Source: Candidatus Petromonas tenebris
GTDB lineage: Bacteria; Bacillota; Clostridia; Peptostreptococcales; Caminicellaceae
Assembly (NCBI GenBank): GCA_014236755.1
Contig: JACCKY010000011.1
Location: 30,467-87,897 of the forward strand
DNA length: 57,431 nt
Direction: 5' to 3'
Within the stretch, counting starts at the first letter, position 1; each line of letters begins with the position of its first letter. The notes beneath the pieces were generated by a model that worked only from the letters and a program-made list of their open reading frames with translations, made no database searches and was not told the origin of the DNA. The position numbers were made by a program, and so were the translations under genes. Positions 50,511 to 57,431 of the stretch are shown here, one piece after another.

Positions 50511-52382
50511 ATGTTAAAAAGGATTAGAAAATTAGATAAAAATGTATCAAATAAGATTGCTGCCGGTGAAGTTGTAGAAAGGCCTGCCTCTGTAGTCAAA
50601 GAGTTAATAGAAAATTCTATAGATGCCGGTTCTTCATCAATAACTGTTGAAATTAAAGATGCTGGTAAATCCTATATACGAATATCCGATAATGGATCTG
50701 GAATTCATAGAAATGATATAGCTTTAGCCTTTGAAAGACATGCTACTAGTAAGATATATAACGAGGCAGATATATTTAATGTAAAAAGTTTAGGTTTTAG
50801 AGGAGAGGCTTTGGCCAGTATAGCTTCGGTATCTAATATGGAACTTATTACAAAAACAAATTCCGAGGATAATGGAATAAGGGCAAGATTAAAGAATGGT
50901 GAAATAACCAATAAGGAAGAGGTAGGCTGTCCTACAGGAACTACTATAATAGTAAAGGACCTTTTTTATAACACTCCAGCAAGATATAAATTTTTAAAGG
51001 CCAATTCCACGGAGACTACTTACATCAGCTCAACAGTAAACAAGTTAGCCCTGTCTCACCCTAAAATTGCATTTAAATATATAGTAGATAACAAAAATAT
51101 ATTTACTACTGCCGGTAATGGTGATATATATAGCACGATATACACAATTTATGGCAGAGAAATTGTAAAAAATCTGCTGAAAATAGACGATAGAATAGAT
51201 GAAATAAGTATGCAGGGTTATATATCAAATACGAACTACACAAGGGGTAACAGGCAGCTTCAAATACTGTTTGTTAATGGAAGATATATTAAAAGTAAGA
51301 TGTTAATGGAGACTATAAATGATTCTTACAAAACACTACTGCCGGTAAATAGATTCCCAATATGTTTTTTATATTTAGATATTCCTGCAGACAAGATAGA
51401 TGTAAATATTCACCCTGCAAAGGTTGAGATAAGATTTCATGATGAAAAAAAAGTTAGAGATTTTGTATATAGAACTATTAGAGAGAAACTTTTAAATTCT
51501 AATTTAATTCCTAATGTTAGTATTGAAAATAAAAATAAAATCAATAGTAAAAGTATGCCTTATAAAAGTGAAAATAAAAATATAAAGGAGAGTTTTTTGA
51601 TAAATGATAAATCGGAGCAGCTTACTATCAATAAAGAATTAAACCCTATGAATTCAATATTCAATGCTAGGAAGAGTAAAAGTTTTACAAATGGAAACAT
51701 GATTAGTGAAGATGTTGACTTGCATTTAAAAAAACTGATAGAAAAGGCGAATTCTTTAAAAATATTTTCTAATGAGTCAGAAGAAGAGAATCCCTTTGAA
51801 AGGACTTTGTTTAGTGAACTTAATATAATTGGTCAGATTTTCTCTACCTATATCATATGTGAGAGAGAAGATGAAATGTTCTTAATAGATCAGCATGCTG
51901 CCCATGAAAGAATTCTTTATGAAAAGTATTTGGATAGCTTTATTAACAGTGAAGTAGTATCACAGATATTATTGGAGCCTATTGTCATAGATTTGAATTA
52001 TTTAGATAAGGATATACTTATGCAGTATAAAAATATTTTTTCAAGGCTTGGATACAAAGTAGAGGAGTTTGGATATAATACAATTATATTAAGAGAAGTG
52101 CCTATACTGTTTGGTAAACCCGTAGCTGAAAGTTTTTTTATAGAGCTTATAGAAGGTTTAGATGAAAATATAAAAAGTAACTATCAGCTGCAGATTGAAA
52201 GGATAATTCAGCAATCCTGTAAAAATGCAATAAAGGCTCATGATACCCTAGAAAATATTGAGATTAAGAGTTTGATTAATGATTTGCAAAGTCTTGAAAA
52301 TCCATTTACTTGTCCCCATGGCAGACCGATAATTATATCAATATCAAAAACAGAAATTGAAAAAAAGTTTATGAGAACTTAA
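50511..52382 (+). CDS. mutL: DNA mismatch repair protein MutL
   Basis: This 623-residue protein is the GHKL-ATPase partner of MutS. The N-terminal motifs are KIAAGEVVERPASVVKEL, DNGSGI and GFRGEALASI. The C-terminal domain carries the endonuclease motif DQHAAHERILYE plus CPHGRP, so this is the nicking type of MutL seen in bacteria without MutH. The start is ATG 50511 with AGGTGAT upstream; the GTG at 50502 adds 3 residues and lies at the SD. Confidence 0.97.
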   Translation: MLKRIRKLDKNVSNKIAAGEVVERPASVVKELIENSIDAGSSSITVEIKDAGKSYIRISDNGSGIHRNDIALAFERHATSKIYNEADIFNVKSLGFRGEALASIASVSNMELITKTNSEDNGIRARLKNGEITNKEEVGCPTGTTIIVKDLFYNTPARYKFLKANSTETTYISSTVNKLALSHPKIAFKYIVDNKNIFTTAGNGDIYSTIYTIYGREIVKNLLKIDDRIDEISMQGYISNTNYTRGNRQLQILFVNGRYIKSKMLMETINDSYKTLLPVNRFPICFLYLDIPADKIDVNIHPAKVEIRFHDEKKVRDFVYRTIREKLLNSNLIPNVSIENKNKINSKSMPYKSENKNIKESFLINDKSEQLTINKELNPMNSIFNARKSKSFTNGNMISEDVDLHLKKLIEKANSLKIFSNESEEENPFERTLFSELNIIGQIFSTYIICEREDEMFLIDQHAAHERILYEKYLDSFINSEVVSQILLEPIVIDLNYLDKDILMQYKNIFSRLGYKVEEFGYNTIILREVPILFGKPVAESFFIELIEGLDENIKSNYQLQIERIIQQSCKNAIKAHDTLENIEIKSLINDLQSLENPFTCPHGRPIIISISKTEIEKKFMRT

Positions 52383-52406
52383 GAAAGCAAGAAGGTGATA
52401 TCCTTT

Positions 52407-53348
52407 ATGAAAAAACCTTTGGTAATTATTGTTGGACCTACAGCAGTAGGTAAAACTGAAATATCCATAGATGTTGCAAAAAAACTAGATGGAGAAATTG
52501 TTTCCGCAGATTCAATGCAGATCTATAAATACTTAGATATAGGTAGTGCAAAGCCTGACAGAGAAGAAATGCAAGGAATACCCCATTACCTTATTGATGA
52601 AATAGACCCTCGAAGGAAATTTTCTGTTTCTGAATTTAAGGAGATAGCCGAAATATATATAGATGGTATAATAAAGAAGGGAAAGTTACCCATTGTAGCT
52701 GGAGGTACAGGGTTATATATTAACTCACTGATCTATGAAATGGATTTCTCCGAGACACCCTCAGATCCCCAAATAAGGGCAAAACTTGAATATGAGCTGA
52801 AAAAATACGGTAATGAATATTTACATGATAAGCTGAAAGGAGTTGACAGTGAAGCAGCTAAAAGAATTCATCCCAATAATGCTAAAAGGGTTATAAGAGC
52901 ATTAGAAGTATTTTATAAAACAGGCAAAAAAATCAAAGATTTTAGTACGGATTTAAAGGAAAATGATAGATACCAATATGCATTGATAGGCCTAACCAGA
53001 AATAGAAAGGAATTGTATAATAGAATAAATAAAAGGGTTGAAATAATGTTTGACCAGGGATTAGTTGAAGAGGTAAAAAGACTTATAGATATGGGGTTAG
53101 ATGAAGATGATATTTCAATGAAAGGTATAGGATATAAAGAGATAATTGGGTACTTAAAGGGAAGATATGATCTGGAAAGGACTAAGGAAATGGTTAAAAG
53201 AAATACTAGAAGATATGCTAAAAGGCAGTTAACATGGTTTAGAAGATATGATAAAATTAAATGGTTTAGTATTGAAGAAAATACAAGTAAAAATAAAATT
53301 ATTAATGATATAATTGACTTTATTGAAGGGAAAATAAAATTTGTATAG
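52407..53348 (+). CDS. miaA: tRNA dimethylallyltransferase MiaA
   Basis: This 313-residue enzyme adds a dimethylallyl group to A37, the substrate of MiaB. The P-loop is GPTAVGKTE. DSMQIYKYLDIGSAKP, the VAGGTGLYI motif and a C-terminal RRYAKRQLTWFRR are typical. ATG 52407 lies 9 bases after AAGGTGAT; the GTG at 52395 falls in that SD. Confidence 0.96.
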   Translation: MKKPLVIIVGPTAVGKTEISIDVAKKLDGEIVSADSMQIYKYLDIGSAKPDREEMQGIPHYLIDEIDPRRKFSVSEFKEIAEIYIDGIIKKGKLPIVAGGTGLYINSLIYEMDFSETPSDPQIRAKLEYELKKYGNEYLHDKLKGVDSEAAKRIHPNNAKRVIRALEVFYKTGKKIKDFSTDLKENDRYQYALIGLTRNRKELYNRINKRVEIMFDQGLVEEVKRLIDMGLDEDDISMKGIGYKEIIGYLKGRYDLERTKEMVKRNTRRYAKRQLTWFRRYDKIKWFSIEENTSKNKIINDIIDFIEGKIKFV

Positions 53349-53398
53349 AATAATTACTTTATGTACATTACATCATGAGTGGGAGGGTTTAAACTAAT

Positions 53399-53647
53399 AT
53401 GAAATCAGCATTAAATTTACAAGATATTTTTTTAAATCAGGTGAGAAAAGAACACATTCCCATTACCATATATCTAGTGAATGGCTTTCAGATTAAAGGT
53501 AATGTAAAGGGATTTGATAGTTACACTATAGTAATCGATAGTGATGGCAAACAGCAAATGATATATAAACATGCCATTTCAACTATAGTGCCAGCTAAGG
53601 CAGTAAATTTCTTATCAAGTAATAACAATAAAAAGCAAGAAGAATAA
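53399..53647 (+). CDS. hfq: RNA chaperone Hfq
   Basis: This 82-residue Sm-like protein contains [39 protein letters not shown] with the KHA motif ([10 protein letters not shown]). It is the standard hexameric small-RNA chaperone. It follows miaA, as in most bacteria. SD AGGG lies upstream of ATG 53399. Confidence 0.96.
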   Translation: MKSALNLQDIFLNQVRKEHIPITIYLVNGFQIKGNVKGFDSYTIVIDSDGKQQMIYKHAISTIVPAKAVNFLSSNNNKKQEE

Positions 53648-53652
53648 GCAAA

Positions 53653-53678
53653 AATGCGGCTTAAAGGCCGTTTTTTTG
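53653..53678 (+). terminator. Rho-independent terminator of the mutS-hfq stretch
   Basis: CGGC-TTAAAG-GCCG followed by seven T. The stem is short. Confidence 0.65.
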
Positions 53679-53711
53679 TGTTTAAATAAAAAAAAGAATA
53701 GAGGTGTAACT

Positions 53712-55001
53712 ATGTCAAAAACTAGAGAGATGCTATTAAATATGTTTAATATTGATGAGAGAATTTTAAATTTGGCCAAAGAAGCTGAGGATGAAATAAA
53801 AGAAGAATTTAAACATCTGGATGATATAAAGAGCTATAATCAGTTTAAAGTACTTAAAGCAATGCAAAACAATAGACTCAGTGACATGCATTTTAATTGG
53901 AATACCGGATATGGATATAATGATGCTGGACGTGAAACTATTGAAAGAGTATATAGCGAAGTTTTTAATGCAGAGGACGCAATTGTGAGGCCAATAATTG
54001 TTTCAGGAACACATGCCTTGACCCTATGTCTTACAGGGATTTTAAGGCCTGGTAATGAACTGATATCAGCAACTTCTAAGCCTTACGATACTTTGGAAGA
54101 AGTTATAGGTATAAAAAGAGGTAAAGGAATGTCTCTAATGGACCTTGGAGTAGAGTACAAACAAATAGATTTTAATGAGAATGGAAAGGTTGATATTGAT
54201 AGACTTATAAATAGTATTACCGTTAAAACCAAAATGGTATATATTCAGCGTTCGACAGGATACGGATGGAGAAAGGCTTTAACAATAGATGATATTAAAG
54301 AAATTGTAGATAATGTGAAAAAAATAGACAAGGATATAGTTTGCATGGTTGATAATTGTTATGGGGAGTTTCTTGAAATCAAGGAACCAACAGATGTTGG
54401 TGCTGATATTATGGCAGGTTCGCTAATTAAAAATCCTGGAGGAGGATTAGCCCTAACGGGAGGGTATATAGTAGGTAAAAAGAAACTTGTCGAACTAATA
54501 TCTTATAGAATGACTTCGCCGGGGATAGGAAAAGAATGCGGTTTAACCTTTGGACTTACCAGAAATATGTTTCAAGGGTTGTTTATGGCACCTCAGGTAG
54601 TTTCTGAGGCTTTAAAAGGTGCGGTTTTTTGTTCTAAAGTATTTGAGAAACTAGATTATGAAGTATGCCCAAAATTTAATGAAAGCAGAAGTGATATTAT
54701 ACAAGGAATAAAACTAGGTTCTGCGGAAAAGGTTATAGCTTTTTGCCAGGGAATTCAGGCTGCGGCACCAGTGGATTCCTTTGTCACTCCTGAACCATGG
54801 GATATGCCTGGATATGACTGTCCTGTAATTATGGCTGCTGGAGCCTTTGTCCAAGGCTCTTCTATTGAATTAAGCGCTGATGCTCCTATAAGAAAGCCTT
54901 ATATCGTTTATTTTCAAGGAGGACTGACCTATGAGCATGCTAAGTTTGGAGTACTAAAAGGGCTTCAGAGCATGCTTGATAAAGGATTACTCAAAATTTA
55001 A
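53712..55001 (+). CDS. ynbB: YnbB-like PLP protein (aluminium-resistance / methionine gamma-lyase-like)
   Basis: This 429-residue fold-type I PLP enzyme of the YnbB family contains PIIVSGTHALTLCLTGILRPG, the PLP-binding VDNCYGEF, and GSLIKNPGGGLALTGGYIVG with the Schiff-base Lys. The family lies next to hfq in Bacillus. Reactions proposed range from C-S lyase to methionine gamma-lyase, but none is settled. The start is ATG 53712 with AGAGGTG upstream; the frame upstream to 53676 has no SD. Converging lexA is separated by a bidirectional terminator. Confidence 0.87.
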   Translation: MSKTREMLLNMFNIDERILNLAKEAEDEIKEEFKHLDDIKSYNQFKVLKAMQNNRLSDMHFNWNTGYGYNDAGRETIERVYSEVFNAEDAIVRPIIVSGTHALTLCLTGILRPGNELISATSKPYDTLEEVIGIKRGKGMSLMDLGVEYKQIDFNENGKVDIDRLINSITVKTKMVYIQRSTGYGWRKALTIDDIKEIVDNVKKIDKDIVCMVDNCYGEFLEIKEPTDVGADIMAGSLIKNPGGGLALTGGYIVGKKKLVELISYRMTSPGIGKECGLTFGLTRNMFQGLFMAPQVVSEALKGAVFCSKVFEKLDYEVCPKFNESRSDIIQGIKLGSAEKVIAFCQGIQAAAPVDSFVTPEPWDMPGYDCPVIMAAGAFVQGSSIELSADAPIRKPYIVYFQGGLTYEHAKFGVLKGLQSMLDKGLLKI

Positions 55002-55012
55002 AGATATAACAA

Positions 55013-55037
55013 TAGAGTTAGGGATATCCTAACTCTA
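55013..55037. terminator. Bidirectional terminator between ynbB and lexA
   Basis: TAGAGTTAGG pairs with CCTAACTCTA around a 5-base loop, with a T-rich tail on the + strand. The end touches the lexA stop. Confidence 0.82.
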
Positions 55038-55652
55038 TATTTTTCTAAAGACGCCCTTTACAATGCCCAATATTTTCACATCAAAAACTATAATTGGTTC
55101 CATAAATTGATTTTCAGGCTGAAGTCTTATATAATTTTTTTCCTTAAAAAATCTTTTAACCGTAGCAGAATCCTCTATTAGAGCAACTACTATGTCACCG
55201 TTAATTGCAGTGGACTGCTGCTTGACTAGTACATAATCATTATGTAATATTCCAGCTTCAATCATACTATCACCATTAATTTTCAACATAAAATATTGTC
55301 CTGAATCTATAAAATCTGTTGGAACGGGATAAGTTTCTTCAATATTTTCAACTGCCAGGATAGGCTCTCCAGCAGTAACACTGCCTACTATAGGTACATG
55401 TGTAACTTCTTTTCTATCAGGAATGATTTCACTAGTGGCATCTAAAAGCTCTATGGCTCTAGGTTTAGTAGAATCCCGTCTGATATAGCCTTTTTTTTCA
55501 AGTCTTATTAAATGACCGTGAACGGTTGAAGTAGACTTTAATCCTACAGCTTCGCAGATTTCCCTTACTGATGGTGGGTAACCTTTGCTGGATACTTCAT
55601 TTTTTATAAATTCTAATATCTTACTTTGCTGTTGTGTTAAGTCTGAACTCAT
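55035..55652 (-). CDS. lexA: SOS repressor LexA
   Basis: This 205-residue repressor has an N-terminal winged HTH ([23 protein letters not shown]) and a C-terminal S24 self-cleavage domain. The scissile bond is A94-G95 ([10 protein letters not shown]), and the catalytic dyad is S129 (NGDSM) and K166 (ATVKRF). ATG 55652 follows GAGGTG. The promoter on the minus strand (TTGAAT at the complement of 55706-55711, TATAAT at 55683-55688) is overlapped by a LexA box, which implies autoregulation. Confidence 0.97.
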   Translation of the reverse strand: MSSDLTQQQSKILEFIKNEVSSKGYPPSVREICEAVGLKSTSTVHGHLIRLEKKGYIRRDSTKPRAIELLDATSEIIPDRKEVTHVPIVGSVTAGEPILAVENIEETYPVPTDFIDSGQYFMLKINGDSMIEAGILHNDYVLVKQQSTAINGDIVVALIEDSATVKRFFKEKNYIRLQPENQFMEPIIVFDVKILGIVKGVFRKI

Positions 55653-55682
55653 ATTGACACCTCACAATATTGATTTTGCTTT

Positions 55683-55711
55683 ATTATAACATATTATACA
55701 AAACTATTCAA
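55683..55711 (-). promoter_or_regulatory. lexA promoter
   Basis: TTGAAT (complement of 55706-55711), a 17-base spacer and TATAAT (complement of 55683-55688). LexA box 1 overlaps the -35. Confidence 0.65.
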
Positions 55712-55722
55712 ACATAAGTTCG
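55709..55722. promoter_or_regulatory. LexA box 1
   Basis: CAAACATAAGTTCG is a near match to the Firmicutes SOS box CGAACRNRYGTTYG. It overlaps the lexA -35. Confidence 0.7.
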
Positions 55723-55731
55723 ATAAAATTC

Positions 55732-55760
55732 TTTACAATGAACGTACGTTCGTGTATAAT
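55732..55760 (+). promoter_or_regulatory. yneA promoter
   Basis: TTTACA (55732-55737), a 17-base spacer and a perfect TATAAT (55755-55760). LexA box 2 fills the spacer, so the promoter should be silent until LexA is cleaved. Confidence 0.75.
55739..55752. promoter_or_regulatory. LexA box 2
   Basis: TGAACGTACGTTCG differs from the ideal SOS box only at its first base and is otherwise a perfect palindrome. Confidence 0.9.
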
Positions 55761-55768
55761 TGAATTAA

Positions 55769-55782
55769 CGAACTTATGTTTG
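55769..55782. promoter_or_regulatory. LexA box 3
   Basis: CGAACTTATGTTTG is a near-match, just downstream of the predicted yneA start of transcription. Confidence 0.65.
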
Positions 55783-55793
55783 GAGGAGTTAAG

Positions 55794-56093
55794 ATGAGAA
55801 AATTAGTAATAGTAAATAAGAAAAGATTTATTTTGAGTACAACATTATTACTGATGATTTTATTTACACTAATTATGTCAATTTATGCTTTAATTAACAG
55901 AGTTGAAGGATATGAAGGAATGCAATACATAGAGATAAGTGTTAAAGATGGAGATACGGTGTGGGATTTAGCTAGAAAGTATACATCTAATGACAAGGAC
56001 GTCAGAAAATCAATTTATAAAATCAGTAAAATAAATAATCTTAATAATTATCATATTTTTCCTGGGCAAATTATAAAAATTCCATTAGAATAA
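55794..56093 (+). CDS. yneA: YneA-like SOS cell-division inhibitor with LysM domain
   Basis: This 99-residue protein has an N-terminal membrane segment (FILSTTLLLMILFTLIMSIYAL, about 11-32) and one LysM domain (about 48-98, with VKDGDTVWDLARKY and FPGQIIKIP). This is the layout of YneA, which blocks division during the SOS response. It is divergent from lexA, with three LexA boxes between them, as in Bacillus and Listeria. The start ATG 55794 follows GGAGGAG by 5 bases; an in-frame ATG at 55776 lies in LexA box 3 and has no SD. Confidence 0.9.
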   Translation: MRKLVIVNKKRFILSTTLLLMILFTLIMSIYALINRVEGYEGMQYIEISVKDGDTVWDLARKYTSNDKDVRKSIYKISKINNLNNYHIFPGQIIKIPLE

Positions 56094-56115
56094 TATTACA
56101 TATATAAATATAAAG

Positions 56116-56149
56116 AAACAGCCCATAAAAGGGAAGGGCTGTTTTACTC
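56116..56149. terminator. Bidirectional terminator between yneA and the recombinase gene
   Basis: AAACAGCCC pairs with GGGCTGTTT around an 11-base loop. Confidence 0.85.
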
Positions 56150-57271
56150 ATCAAATTCGTCGAGCCATTCAAAGTTTTTAACAATTTCTCTTTTAACATT
56201 TTTCCTATGAGCAGCATATAGCTGAGTAGTAGTTACATTATCGTGATCTAAGAGGTTCTGTACGTCATATATAGAAAAGCCGTACTGTATAAGAGATGAA
56301 GCGGCAGTAGCCCTTAACTTATGAGGGCTATATCCATTTTCTCTAGATGTGTTAAGTGCTATAGATGTATACTTTTTTACAAGCTTTCTGATAGATTTTT
56401 TAGTCATTCTTTTCTTTTGTAGAGACAGAAATAAAGCATCTCTATGTTCGGGATCAATACTTTCTGATTGAGGTCTTTCTATATTTATATATTCTTTAAT
56501 TACCTTTTCTACAGATTTATTTAAAGGCATTATAACTTCCTTGCCGCGTTTTCTATATATCATAAATTCCCCCCGATTATAATTGAATGATGAAATGTTC
56601 AGTTGCTGCAGCTCTTTTAATCTAAGACCATAGGTAGTAAATAGAACTAATATGGCTTTATCCCTAAGTTTTGTTTTATTCCAATACTGCTTTTCCTTTT
56701 CGGTTAATCCAATACCATGTTCTACAGCATCAAGCATAATTGCAACTTCATTAACATCTAGTTTTTTAATGGCGTCGGGCTGGGGTTTAGGAAGTTTAAT
56801 AGGATTAAAACCATCTGTGATGTTTTTAGATAAAATTTCATCCCTGTATAGAAACTTAAAAAGTGAAGTAAGGGATGATTTTTTACGGGCTAGTGCTCTG
56901 TTATGATTTTCCATAATAATGGTAGTATTAGATTTATTGATTCGATATCTGGAGCAAAAATCGCCAATAAATCTGTTTACATCCCTAGCTTTAATGTTTT
57001 GAAAATCTTCAACAGATATTTCTTGAGTAGTATTTACTGAAGTTAAATCAGTTTCTGATATTAAATATTTGCAGAAAAAAAGTATATCATTAAGATAGGC
57101 ATGCCTTGTAGTTATAGAAACACTATTTCTTAAAAATATAAAGTAGTCCTTCATAAAAGGAGGTAGTTGAGATTCAATGTTTAGACAACTTTCTACAAGC
57201 TCATTTTCATCCTTAACCACATTATCAGGCTTGGATGATTTATTATGTACAATCATAGTTTTTTTTGCCAT
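56144..57271 (-). CDS. Tyrosine recombinase of Xer/integrase type
   Basis: This 375-residue protein has an N-terminal SAM-like domain (about 35-150) and a catalytic domain with all active-site residues: R217 (YGLRLKEL), K244, H317 and R320 (HKLRATAAS), H343 (LDHDN) and Y352 (TTQLYAAH). It is longer than XerC or XerD by about 80 residues, mostly at the N terminus and in the 105-130 loop. Clostridia often carry such a recombinase next to lexA, so it may be a stable chromosomal gene rather than a phage integrase. No attachment site or element boundary was seen. ATG 57271 follows AAGGGGG. Confidence 0.85.
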   Translation of the reverse strand: MAKKTMIVHNKSSKPDNVVKDENELVESCLNIESQLPPFMKDYFIFLRNSVSITTRHAYLNDILFFCKYLISETDLTSVNTTQEISVEDFQNIKARDVNRFIGDFCSRYRINKSNTTIIMENHNRALARKKSSLTSLFKFLYRDEILSKNITDGFNPIKLPKPQPDAIKKLDVNEVAIMLDAVEHGIGLTEKEKQYWNKTKLRDKAILVLFTTYGLRLKELQQLNISSFNYNRGEFMIYRKRGKEVIMPLNKSVEKVIKEYINIERPQSESIDPEHRDALFLSLQKKRMTKKSIRKLVKKYTSIALNTSRENGYSPHKLRATAASSLIQYGFSIYDVQNLLDHDNVTTTQLYAAHRKNVKREIVKNFEWLDEFDE

Positions 57272-57393
57272 ATTGAGAACCCCCTTGAAAAAGATTTAGT
57301 TGTTTATTTACTAAGTATTTTATAGGAAAAACTAAGGAATTTCAATATTTGAGAATATAGGTAAATAGAAGTAAAAGTTTGATTGTTAATTTA

Positions 57394-57402
57394 TGGTATA
57401 AT
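57394..57402 (+). promoter_or_regulatory. Extended -10 of a gene beyond the window
   Basis: TGGTATAAT on the + strand near the right edge. It is divergent from the recombinase gene, and its gene is outside the window. Confidence 0.4.
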
Positions 57403-57431
57403 AGTTATTAGCTTAAGAAAATTAGATGCTG

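Noticed and set aside
56144-57271. The tyrosine recombinase as a marker of an integrated element
   Set aside because: No phage, conjugation or att-like direct repeats are visible, base composition matches the neighbours, and the gene is beside housekeeping lexA.

Overview
The window is a continuous stretch of an AT-rich, endospore-forming, anaerobic Firmicutes (Clostridia/Tissierellia-like) chromosome. Evidence is the sporulation genes (spoIVB, spo0A, spoIIM, an alpha/beta SASP, gerW/ytfJ, two D,D-carboxypeptidases of the DacF/DacB type), a ferredoxin-linked 2-oxoacid oxidoreductase, ispH next to ribosomal protein S1, and gene orders shared with Bacillus and Clostridium (tlyA-argR-recN-spoIVB-spo0A; miaB-ricA-mutS-mutL-miaA-hfq-ynbB). 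Nearly all genes are on the + strand. I saw no rRNA or tRNA genes, no CRISPR array, no prophage and no intact insertion sequence.

Layout. 1-6.2 kb: 3' end of tlyA, then argR, recN, spoIVB, spo0A, two overlapping micro-ORFs and a SASP gene. 6.4-13.3 kb: a lipase-like hydrolase, then an envelope-type cluster (steA, steB, a GT2 glycosyltransferase, a MraY-like membrane transferase, a DUF3866 protein, a Nudix ADP-ribose pyrophosphatase, spoIIM). 13.4-21.5 kb: xerD, a nucleoside-salvage operon (deoB, two purine nucleoside phosphorylases, pdp), dacF, scpA and scpB. 21.6-24.4 kb, minus strand: a polyamine locus (XRE-cupin regulator, speH, speE, speB). 24.6-32.8 kb: DUF2953, gerW, a second carboxypeptidase, a redox pair of unknown function, rluB, a GNAT, a methyltransferase, a minus-strand hypothetical and surE. 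32.8-33.1 kb: a gene-free, probably structured RNA. 33.3-36.9 kb: korDABC and an RpiR regulator. 37-41 kb: phosphatase, small membrane protein, cmk, ispH, rpsA. 41.3-45.7 kb: lone cheR, a MerR/coiled-coil protein, a 45-residue Cys-rich protein, an aminotransferase (minus) and a frameshifted HD-GYP gene. 45.8-55 kb: miaB, ricA, mutS, mutL, miaA, hfq, ynbB. 55-57.3 kb: a divergent lexA/yneA SOS module and a tyrosine recombinase (minus).

The main non-coding signals are these. (1) A dispersed intergenic element has three close copies (14.4, 36.9, 47.5 kb) and one diverged relative (0.6 kb). Two stems keep pairing with different sequence while an internal loop is unchanged, which suggests a structured RNA family rather than a passive repeat. 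(2) A roughly 285-nt structured-looking RNA lies between surE and the kor operon; it may be a stand-alone HEARO/omega-like RNA. (3) A promoter-proximal structured leader precedes cmk. (4) Three LexA boxes lie between lexA and yneA, and a perfect palindrome lies upstream of the XRE-cupin gene. Start codons were assigned from Shine-Dalgarno (SD) spacing. All names come from motif recognition and gene order; no database search was possible.
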